This document shows, in pieces, positions 1-6,618 of a stretch of 47,742 nt of DNA. The stretch lies in the NCBI GenBank assembly GCA_947503135.1, contig CANNCQ010000021.1, positions 1 through 47,742 of the forward strand. The letters run 5' to 3'. The notes under the pieces are model-generated. The model searched no databases and had not been told where the DNA came from. It saw only the letters and a program-made list of their open reading frames with translations. The number at the start of each line of letters is the position of its first letter. Position 1 is the stretch's first letter. The translations under genes were made by a program, and so were the position numbers. The DNA is from an uncultured Aquimarina sp. (GTDB lineage Bacteria; Bacteroidota; Bacteroidia; Flavobacteriales; Flavobacteriaceae).

Positions 1-9
1 CTTTTAATC

Positions 10-45
10 TTAAATATTGAGTGGGCTAGCCCACTCAATATTTAA
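10..45. terminator. Perfect 36-base palindrome, probable bidirectional terminator
   Basis: Bases 10-27 are exactly complementary to 28-45, centred on CTAG, and would form a long stem with a GC-rich tip (GTGGG/CCCAC). It lies about 75 bases beyond the stop of the minus-strand hydroxylase gene. The flanks are A/T-rich but there is no long T run, so a terminator is likely but not certain. What lies to the left is outside the window. Confidence 0.5.
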
Positions 46-118
46 AATCTCTTGCACTTATGACTTGAATTCAAGATGTTAATACTCGATTATTACATCA
101 ATTTATAAGTTGTGAAAC

Positions 119-1003
119 TTAATTTGAAGTATTCTTTTCTGAAGTGAATCCATAAAAATTCTGTTTAAAAAAACTATTCGGAAACTTTTCGTCTCCCTTA
201 AAGCCAATTGGTATGGTACCACTATCTTCAGGAATGTAATTGGTTTTGAATAAGTAATCCCATAGGCTTAAACTAATTCCAAAATTCATGCCATAACTTC
301 CTTTAGGAAGTGAATAAGCATGATGGTATAAGTGCATTACAGGGTTGTTTAAAATGTATTTTAAAGGACCCCACGTTATCTTGAGGTTAGCATGATTAAG
401 ATGACCTATGAGTATTGCAAAAAAATGAACAATATAAGCTTGCTCTGGCTCAAAACCACCAAGAAGCATTACTGCTATTATTTTAAACGGTTTGTACAAT
501 ACGTTTTCCATCCAATGATAACGTAAATGGGCAGCAAATCCCATTTCTTTAACACTATGATGTACTTTGTGAAATTTCCAAAGAAAATAATACTTGTGTA
601 ATAACCTGTGCGTATACCATTGCACAAAATCTAAAGTTACGAAAAATACAAGTAATTGGCTCCATATAGGCCAAGAGGATATCGAAATTATGGCTAAGCT
701 TTCATTGGTAAAATTAAACTGTAGTAGAGAAAACTCAATAGCTTTATAGAAACCACTAATTACAATAGTAAAAACAAAAAAATTAAAAAACATATAGCCT
801 GTGTCTAGCCAAAAATCTTTTCGGAATAATGCTTGGTTTTTTCGCCATGGAAACAAAATTTCTAATCCCCATACAATAAGCGAAATTGCAATAAGACCCC
901 AGAAGTAATTTTTATACCATGGGACTTCAAAAGTTATAGATTGAATAACCCATAGAAAAGTACCTTGAACAGTATTACTTATTTCATTAAAAAAAGTTGT
1001 CAT
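119..1003 (-). CDS. Sterol desaturase / fatty acid hydroxylase family membrane protein
   Basis: An integral membrane di-iron oxygenase-type protein of about 294 residues. The histidine clusters of the family are visible in order: HRLLH, HKVHH, an HLNH segment, and HLYHH near the C-terminus, which together should hold two irons. Hydrophobic segments lie before and between them. The family hydroxylates or desaturates sterols, fatty acids or carotenoids; the substrate here cannot be told. A longer frame begins at a TTG at 1027. The ATG at 1003 is preferred because it falls 12 bases after the upstream lipoprotein gene ends instead of overlapping it. The two genes probably share one transcript. 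Confidence 0.85.
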   Translation of the reverse strand: MTTFFNEISNTVQGTFLWVIQSITFEVPWYKNYFWGLIAISLIVWGLEILFPWRKNQALFRKDFWLDTGYMFFNFFVFTIVISGFYKAIEFSLLQFNFTNESLAIISISSWPIWSQLLVFFVTLDFVQWYTHRLLHKYYFLWKFHKVHHSVKEMGFAAHLRYHWMENVLYKPFKIIAVMLLGGFEPEQAYIVHFFAILIGHLNHANLKITWGPLKYILNNPVMHLYHHAYSLPKGSYGMNFGISLSLWDYLFKTNYIPEDSGTIPIGFKGDEKFPNSFFKQNFYGFTSEKNTSN

Positions 1004-1014
1004 ACGTTTTGTAA

Positions 1015-1506
1015 TTAAAAGGCGCAATTTGATGGTAAAGGATTCTTAATTGCCAAATCAGAGGCAAAATCATTAGTTAAAAGAATACTTTCAAACCCCG
1101 TTGCTATCGAGCCTATGAAGGCTTGATTTCCATAGCCAGTAGTATTCATGTGAGCACGAATAATTAATACACGATTTTGTGATACGAGTACTCCATTTTG
1201 TGATCGCGAAAAAGGTTGTTCGTTTACATGGCTATGAAGTAGTATACGACGTGAAATTAAATGACCCTCTTCAGAAATTATTTCCCACCAATCGGCGTAT
1301 TGATTGCAGCCAGTATCGGGGCTATTGACAGAAACGCTAAAATTGTAATTACCGTTACCTCCCGTAACAGAAACCGCAATAATTTCAGCGTGATTGTTAA
1401 GTGTAGCTACAGGGTTATTTGTGTTAGAAACTACGGCTTCCTTATCAGAAGCACATGAAAAACTAAAAAATAACAAGGCCATTAAAATGTACATACATAC
1501 TTTCAT
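1015..1506 (-). CDS. Small lipoprotein of unknown function
   Basis: A 163-residue protein with a lipoprotein signal: a hydrophobic stretch followed by FSFSC, so Cys18 would be lipidated after cleavage. The mature part is polar with beta-rich spacing and two further cysteines, one near residue 67 and one close to the C-terminus (NCAF), which could pair in the periplasm or outside the cell. I do not recognise the family. It sits directly upstream of the sterol-desaturase-family gene on the same strand, 11 bases apart, which suggests co-expression but gives no function. Confidence 0.75.
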   Translation of the reverse strand: MKVCMYILMALLFFSFSCASDKEAVVSNTNNPVATLNNHAEIIAVSVTGGNGNYNFSVSVNSPDTGCNQYADWWEIISEEGHLISRRILLHSHVNEQPFSRSQNGVLVSQNRVLIIRAHMNTTGYGNQAFIGSIATGFESILLTNDFASDLAIKNPLPSNCAF

Positions 1507-1673
1507 TATCTTTTTATATAAAGTTACCTTTTTAATTCTGTTTATAGGTAACTAAGGTTACAGTTAAATATTCAATAGCGTATTAATTTTGAGAACGGAC
1601 TTTACAGTATTAAAAATAAGATCAATACTGTGTTAGTCATTATTATAGTTATTTACTTTCAAAACTTATTATT

Positions 1674-1880
1674 ATGAAAAAAAACATGGGAGCCTTGGAC
1701 CGATTTATACGTTTAGTGGTAGCGTTAATCATTGTAGTGTTATTTTATAGGGATATATTATCATCAACAATTGGTGTGGTATTACTTGTCGTGGCAGGAA
1801 TTTTTACGGTAACTAGCTTTGTTAGCTTCTGCCCTTTATATTCGTTAGTGGGTTTGAATACCTGTAAAGTGAAAAAATAA
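1674..1880 (+). CDS. DUF2892 (YgaP-like) inner membrane protein
   Basis: A 68-residue protein with the pattern of DUF2892: a short N-terminus with MGxxDRFIR, two hydrophobic helices, and the C-terminal CPLYSLVGLNTC element with two cysteines. In other bacteria this unit occurs alone or fused to rhodanese domains. Its molecular role is not settled. It stands alone between the divergent lipoprotein gene and purE, 68 bases upstream of purE on the same strand. Confidence 0.85.
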   Translation: MKKNMGALDRFIRLVVALIIVVLFYRDILSSTIGVVLLVVAGIFTVTSFVSFCPLYSLVGLNTCKVKK

Positions 1881-1895
1881 TTAATTTACAATATG

Positions 1896-1903
1896 TACTT
1901 TTG
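1896..1903 (+). promoter_or_regulatory. Candidate -7 box for purE
   Basis: TACTTTTG matches the Bacteroidota -7 consensus TAnnTTTG, 45 bases before the purE start. No good TTG -33 element lies at the usual distance, so this is a weak candidate. Confidence 0.35.
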
Positions 1904-1948
1904 ACTTTAAAATTTTACCGAAATTTGTAGCTTTAATAAAATACAATT

Positions 1949-2437
1949 ATGAGTAAAGTTGGAATAATCATGGGGAGTACAAGTGACTTACCTATAATGC
2001 AAAAAGCAGTTAATTTTTTAAAGGAAATAGGGGTTTCTGTTGAAGTAGACATTGTTTCTGCGCATCGTACTCCAGAAAAATTATACGATTATGCAACTAA
2101 TGCCCATAATAGAGGTGTAAATGTAATTATTGCAGGTGCAGGCGGTGCAGCACACTTACCAGGCATGGTAGCTTCAATGTCTCCTTTACCTGTTATTGGA
2201 GTTCCTGTAAAGTCGAGTAATTCTATCGATGGTTGGGATTCAGTCTTATCAATATTACAAATGCCAGGAGGAGTTCCTGTAGCAACAGTAGCTTTAGATG
2301 GAGCATTAAATGCAGGTATTTTAGCAGCTCAAATTTTAGGATCTCAGGATAAAAATGTTCAAGATAAAATTATTGCTTACAAGCAAGAGTTGAAACAAAA
2401 AGTAATTACTGGTGCTGAGCAGGTTAAGAGCCTATAA
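1949..2437 (+). CDS. purE: N5-carboxyaminoimidazole ribonucleotide mutase, PurE
   Basis: A cytosolic purine-biosynthesis enzyme that converts N5-CAIR to CAIR. The 162 residues match the usual length of bacterial class I PurE. Family signatures are present in order: MGSTSDLP near the N-terminus (phosphate loop), SAHRTPE (catalytic His), GAGGAAHLPGM, and the VPVKSS...GWDSVLSILQMPGGVPVATV segment with C-terminal helices. The usual partner purK is not in this window. A strong hairpin terminator follows, so this is the end of its transcript. Confidence 0.97.
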   Translation: MSKVGIIMGSTSDLPIMQKAVNFLKEIGVSVEVDIVSAHRTPEKLYDYATNAHNRGVNVIIAGAGGAAHLPGMVASMSPLPVIGVPVKSSNSIDGWDSVLSILQMPGGVPVATVALDGALNAGILAAQILGSQDKNVQDKIIAYKQELKQKVITGAEQVKSL

Positions 2438-2454
2438 AGTCATCGATTTATAAA

Positions 2455-2498
2455 AAACCAAAAAACTCAAGAGGTAATTTCTTGAGTTTTTTTGGTTT
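2455..2498 (+). terminator. Rho-independent terminator after purE
   Basis: A long stem with AACTCAAGA and TCTTGAGTT as its core, extended by AAACCAAAA/TTTTGGTTT, closes over a short loop and carries a run of seven T inside the right arm. It lies 17 bases after the purE stop. Confidence 0.85.
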
Positions 2499-2557
2499 AA
2501 AGAGAATCATTTAGTCTGTAATAGAGTTTCATTATTTTTTTATTTAAATTGCTTGTT

Positions 2558-3256
2558 ATGAGTAGTTTAGAATCTAAATTTTCAATAAAAAATTGGAGTG
2601 AATCCGATAGGCCACGAGAAAAATTAGTGGCTCAAGGAAAAAAAATATTATCAAATGCAGAATTAATGGCAATTTTAATTGGGTCGGGGAGTAGGAATGA
2701 GTCGGCAGTAAGTTTGTGCAAACGAATTTTAGCAAGCGTAGGCAATAACCTTAATGAAGTAGCTAAGTTAAACGTGCAACAACTCACCAATTTTAAAGGA
2801 ATTGGCGATGCCAAGGCCATAAGTATAGTTGCTGCTTTAGAGTTGGGTCGTAGGCAACAAGTGCAAGACGTACCACTGCAACCTACCATTACAGCAAGTA
2901 AAGATGTTTATAATTACATGCAACCGCTATTGGGTAATTTAAGCCACGAGGAATTCTGGGTGCTTTTTTTAAATAATTCCAACAAAGTAGTTCATAGAAA
3001 AATGATAAGTAGTGGCGGGCAAACAGGAACTACAGTTGATATTAGATTAATTTTAAAAACAGCATTTGAGTTTAGTGCCGTAGCTATGATTTTAGCACAT
3101 AATCACCCTAGTGGTAGTTTACGACCTAGCCAAGCAGATAAAACGACCACTATTAATATTGCAGAAGCTGGAAAAATAGTTACTATAAAAGTATTAGATC
3201 ATTTAATTGTAACCGAGAAAAACTATTTTAGCTTTGCAGATGGAGGTTTAATGTAA
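2558..3256 (+). CDS. radC: RadC family JAB-domain protein
   Basis: A 232-residue member of the RadC family. The N-terminal half carries a helix-hairpin-helix-like region (LTNFKGIGDAKA). The C-terminal half is a JAB/MPN domain with the zinc motif HNHPSGS followed by the conserved Asp (SQAD), the JAMM metal site. The name 'DNA repair protein' is historical; the family's true substrate is unproven. A TTG-initiated frame begins at 2549, but the ATG at 2558 gives the standard N-terminus (SIKNW...DRPREKL). No partner genes lie nearby. Confidence 0.93.
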   Translation: MSSLESKFSIKNWSESDRPREKLVAQGKKILSNAELMAILIGSGSRNESAVSLCKRILASVGNNLNEVAKLNVQQLTNFKGIGDAKAISIVAALELGRRQQVQDVPLQPTITASKDVYNYMQPLLGNLSHEEFWVLFLNNSNKVVHRKMISSGGQTGTTVDIRLILKTAFEFSAVAMILAHNHPSGSLRPSQADKTTTINIAEAGKIVTIKVLDHLIVTEKNYFSFADGGLM

Positions 3257-3267
3257 TTTTATATTTG
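3233..3267 (+). promoter_or_regulatory. Candidate promoter for the secreted protein gene
   Basis: TTTG at 3233-3236 and TATATTTG at 3260-3267 fit the Bacteroidota -33/-7 pair with a 23-base gap. The -7 box ends 34 bases before the start codon at 3302. The -33 element lies inside the end of radC. Confidence 0.5.
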
Positions 3268-3301
3268 CAATCGAGTTATTTAAAAGTAGACTATAAGAGT
3301 T

Positions 3302-4054
3302 ATGAAAAAATATTTAATATCATTATTTGTATGTTTAAATAGTATTTGTTTTGGTCAGTCATTATCTAATTACAAGTATGTTGTGATACCCGCCACTTTT
3401 TCGTTTCAAAAAACTCCACACCAATATAATTTAAATAGACTGACTCAGTTTTTGTTAAACAAATACGATTTTGAATCTTTTATAGAAGAAGAAACTAATG
3501 AAGATTTTAAAAATATTGATGTTTCAAAATTACTGAGATTACGAGTAGAGGAAAAAGGCACTTTTACATCTAAAATAATTTTTACTTTTTTAGATTATAA
3601 AGGGAGTACAATTTATACTTCAAAGGAAGGGAAAAGCAATCGAAAGGATTATAAAAAAAGCTACACAGAAGCTATTCGTAATGTGTTTAAGGATGAAGTG
3701 ATATTAAATCATGTATATAAGCCAAAGTTGGAAAAAACAACATTAGCACAATACAAAACACTTGTCAAGTCCGAAAGTAATTCGGATGTAAAAAAAGAGG
3801 TATTCCAATTGAAATTTGAACTAAGAGGAAAAGAATATAGTTTTATTCCTTTATCAAAATTAGAATATGCAATACAGCAAAACACTAAAGTCATAGGGAA
3901 AGCAATATTGCAAAAAAACGGTGTTGATTATAAAATTGAGGCGGGAACGCTAACCGGTAAAGGAAGTTTTGACGATTTTGGAAACTTTACAATAATACGT
4001 GTTAATCCAGCAAATAAAAAGGAGCTAACAGACACCATGATTAGGATAAAATAG
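3302..4054 (+). CDS. Secreted protein of unknown function
   Basis: A 250-residue protein with a clear Sec signal peptide (positive start, hydrophobic core, FGQ cleavage region near residue 19). The mature part appears to have an N-terminal domain that starts YKYVVIPATFSFQKTP and resembles flavobacterial periplasmic proteins annotated only as hypothetical, then a lysine-rich linker near residues 150-165, then a beta-rich C-terminal part (KLEYAIQQNTKVIGKAI). No catalytic motif is visible. It probably has its own promoter and stands between radC and leuB. I do not recognise a function. Confidence 0.8.
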   Translation: MKKYLISLFVCLNSICFGQSLSNYKYVVIPATFSFQKTPHQYNLNRLTQFLLNKYDFESFIEEETNEDFKNIDVSKLLRLRVEEKGTFTSKIIFTFLDYKGSTIYTSKEGKSNRKDYKKSYTEAIRNVFKDEVILNHVYKPKLEKTTLAQYKTLVKSESNSDVKKEVFQLKFELRGKEYSFIPLSKLEYAIQQNTKVIGKAILQKNGVDYKIEAGTLTGKGSFDDFGNFTIIRVNPANKKELTDTMIRIK

Positions 4055-4094
4055 AGAAGCTTTTTTCGGATGAGACTAAAACCGTTTAAAATGG

Positions 4095-4102
4095 TATATT
4101 TG
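4095..4102 (+). promoter_or_regulatory. Candidate -7 box for leuB
   Basis: TATATTTG is an exact TAnnTTTG match, 37 bases before the leuB start codon. No clear TTG is found at the -33 position. Confidence 0.5.
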
Positions 4103-4138
4103 CCGAGGATTTTTTGATAAAAGTATAAATAAAAACAT

Positions 4139-5197
4139 ATGAAACTTAATATCGCACTATTAGCAGGAGATGGTATTGGACCAGAGGTTATCGACCAGGC
4201 TGTAAAGGTATGTGATGCCGTTGCAACAAAATACAAACACTCAATTAACTGGACGCCTGCACTTACGGGTGCTGCAGCAATTGATGCTGTTGGAGAGCCT
4301 TATCCTGATGAAACACACGATATTTGTGTAGCTGCCGATGCGGTTCTTTTTGGAGCAATTGGACATCCTCGTTTTGATAACGACCCGTCTGCTAAGGTAA
4401 GACCAGAACAAGGGTTGTTAAAGATGCGTAAGAAATTAGGTTTATTTGCTAACGTTAGACCGACATTTACCTTTCCATCTTTGTTGGATAAATCTCCTTT
4501 AAAAGAAGAGCGTATTAAAGGAACTGATTTGGTTTTTTTACGCGAATTAACAGGTGGAATTTACTTCGGAGAAAAAGGTAGAAAAGACGGTGGAGAAACA
4601 GCTTTTGATAATTGTGTGTATACACGTGCTGAAGTTCAGCGTTTAGCTAAAAAAGGTTTTGAACTAGCAATGACACGTTCTAAAAAATTATGTTGTGTTG
4701 ATAAAGCTAATGTACTTGAAACATCACGACTTTGGAGAGAAACAGTACAAGCAATGGAGAAAGATTACCCAGAAGTTGAGGTGTCTTATGAGTTTGTTGA
4801 TGCTGTAGCTATGCGTTTGGTACAATGGCCTAATAGTTATGATGTATTAATTACTGAAAACTTATTTGGAGATATTTTAACAGATGAAGCTTCTGTAATT
4901 TCAGGATCTATGGGGTTAATGCCTTCAGCATCTGTAGGGGCAGAAACTTCTCTTTATGAGCCAATACACGGATCATACCCACAAGCAGCAGGTAAAGATA
5001 TCGCAAATCCATTAGCAACAGTATTATCTGCGGCAATGATGTTCGAAGATGCGTTTGGTTTAAAAGAAGAGGCCGAAGCAATTAGAACTGTTGTGAATAA
5101 GTCTTTGGCAGAGGGGGTAGTTACTGAAGATTTAGCCGCAGGAAATAAAGCTTATAAAACAAGTGAAATAGGAGATTGGTTAGCAACTAACGTATAA
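4139..5197 (+). CDS. leuB: 3-isopropylmalate dehydrogenase, LeuB
   Basis: The third enzyme of leucine synthesis: NAD-dependent oxidative decarboxylation of 3-isopropylmalate, in the cytosol. The 352 residues match the family length. Visible signatures are GDGIGPEV at the N-terminus, the RPEQGLLKMRKKLGLFANVRP substrate-loop arginines, RELTGGIYFGE, the KANVL segment, DAVAMRLVQWP, and the ENLFGDILTDEASVISGSMGLMPSA region with Mg-binding aspartates, then EPIHGSYPQAAGKDIANPLA for NAD. The other leu and ilv genes are absent from the window; leuB stands alone between a secreted protein and a lipoprotein and is closed by a terminator. Confidence 0.97.
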   Translation: MKLNIALLAGDGIGPEVIDQAVKVCDAVATKYKHSINWTPALTGAAAIDAVGEPYPDETHDICVAADAVLFGAIGHPRFDNDPSAKVRPEQGLLKMRKKLGLFANVRPTFTFPSLLDKSPLKEERIKGTDLVFLRELTGGIYFGEKGRKDGGETAFDNCVYTRAEVQRLAKKGFELAMTRSKKLCCVDKANVLETSRLWRETVQAMEKDYPEVEVSYEFVDAVAMRLVQWPNSYDVLITENLFGDILTDEASVISGSMGLMPSASVGAETSLYEPIHGSYPQAAGKDIANPLATVLSAAMMFEDAFGLKEEAEAIRTVVNKSLAEGVVTEDLAAGNKAYKTSEIGDWLATNV

Positions 5198-5228
5198 TTA
5201 ACATACGTAAGTAATAATAAACTTTTTT

Positions 5229-5267
5229 AAGGCTACCTTTCGTTTAGAAAGTGTAGCCTTTTATTTT
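5229..5267 (+). terminator. Rho-independent terminator after leuB
   Basis: AAGGCTAC pairs with GTAGCCTT, extended by CTTTC/GAAAG near the loop, and is followed by a T-rich tract (TTATTTTTT). It begins about 30 bases after the leuB stop. Confidence 0.8.
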
Positions 5268-5277
5268 TTAAAAAATC

Positions 5278-5844
5278 ATGAAGAAATTAGTTTCCGTTTT
5301 AATAGTAATAGCTGTTTTATTGGGATGTAAAGAAACAATGAAAACGCCTATAAGTAAAAAGGATGCCAAGGAGAATATTGATAAATTATTAGAGGCACCT
5401 CGTTTTGAGTTACTAACTTTAAATGCTAAGGTTGTTAAAAAACTAGAAGAGGTGTCCGAGTTTAAATTTATTAAAGGGCAAATGGATACTTTAAATACAA
5501 AGGCTTATTTTAGGGATAAAAATAAACTCCAATTATTAAGTGAAGAGGTGAGTGAATTGCCTAAATCACTTCCCAAAGAGTTAAAAAACAATGGTGTTTT
5601 AAGTAGATTGAACCAATTAAATACGTATGTATTACTGCTAGAGGACACATTAGGGAATACAAAAAAAGCAGACTCTATAACCATAGAAAATCAACTGAAT
5701 ACTTTGTTTAAAGCTTACAACTCTTTAGTGGTTCAATTTAATGAAACTGAAAATAGTATTTCAGAAGATTTTAAACAAGAATTGGAGAAAGCTAAGTTTG
5801 AAAGGGATTCTCTTAAACAAAGTGAGGTAGCTCCTTTATTTTAG
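5278..5844 (+). CDS. Helical lipoprotein of unknown function
   Basis: A 188-residue protein with a lipoprotein signal (VLLGC, Cys17). The mature part is strongly charged and looks almost entirely alpha-helical, with coiled-coil-like spacing (for example around residues 140-180, QLNTLFKAYNSLVVQFNET and the KQELEKAKFERDSLKQ tail). No enzymatic motif is seen. It starts just after the leuB terminator, so it needs its own promoter or read-through. The stop lies 55 bases from the convergent recO stop. The function is unknown; it may be a surface or periplasmic structural protein. Confidence 0.75.
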   Translation: MKKLVSVLIVIAVLLGCKETMKTPISKKDAKENIDKLLEAPRFELLTLNAKVVKKLEEVSEFKFIKGQMDTLNTKAYFRDKNKLQLLSEEVSELPKSLPKELKNNGVLSRLNQLNTYVLLLEDTLGNTKKADSITIENQLNTLFKAYNSLVVQFNETENSISEDFKQELEKAKFERDSLKQSEVAPLF

Positions 5845-5898
5845 AACTTTAGGTGCCTTTTGATTGGAGATCATATTATATAATTGGGCTTTGATAGG

Positions 5899-6618
5899 TT
5901 AGTTAAACAATTCTTGAATTACATTTAAAGATTTAGGTTTTTTAAACCCTTCTAAGTGTAATGAAAAGTAAAGTATTAAATTTTCTAAAAGTTTCACTCG
6001 TTCAAACTTCGAGATTTTAAGATTGGATAATGAGCTAAATGATGTTTTCGTCAAGATGAGAAGGGAATTTAATTCTTCATTTTCAATACAATACTCTGAT
6101 TTGGAAGCGACTTCAAACTTCCCTTCTGCTAAATTAAATTGAGGCAAATCGTTATTGGTACTATCAGGGTAGAAGCCCAAATGAGAACTTATTTCAAGTA
6201 AAAAAAAATGAGGAAAAAGTGTAGGCTTATGAGTTTGATCTAACCAATGAACGGCTTTTTTTAAAAAAAGAAATAGTTCTTCATCGGGTTGATTGTCAAT
6301 CAATACTTGGTTTAAAATTTCAGAAATAAAAGAGGAAATACACCCCTTGATAATATTAGTGTGTAATGAAGTGAAATGTAGTACGGGTTTCACCTCTTTA
6401 AGGCGTGCTAACGAATTTTTATGATTATGAATAGCATCAACTTCTAATAAAGATAATGGTTGGAAAAAAGAACTTCTAATTTTCCCCTTTTTTGATTTTA
6501 ATACACCTTTAACTAAATACGAATGAATACCCTCTTTATGAGTATACAGTTTTACAATTAAATCAGCTTCTCCATAGCGAATGCTATGAATTACTAAAGC
6601 TTCTGTTTTTAATTGCAT
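5899..6618 (-). CDS. recO: DNA repair protein RecO
   Basis: A 239-residue RecO, the recombination mediator that helps load RecA onto SSB-coated single strands with RecR. The N-terminal OB fold is recognisable (LKTEALVIHSIRYGEADLIVKLYT, then GxhSYLVKGV), followed by the helical C-terminal half. Bacteroidota RecO proteins often lack the zinc finger of other phyla, and no CxxC pair is seen here. The start codon overlaps the stop of the upstream porZ-like gene by one base, so the two are translationally coupled. Confidence 0.93.
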   Translation of the reverse strand: MQLKTEALVIHSIRYGEADLIVKLYTHKEGIHSYLVKGVLKSKKGKIRSSFFQPLSLLEVDAIHNHKNSLARLKEVKPVLHFTSLHTNIIKGCISSFISEILNQVLIDNQPDEELFLFLKKAVHWLDQTHKPTLFPHFFLLEISSHLGFYPDSTNNDLPQFNLAEGKFEVASKSEYCIENEELNSLLILTKTSFSSLSNLKISKFERVKLLENLILYFSLHLEGFKKPKSLNVIQELFN

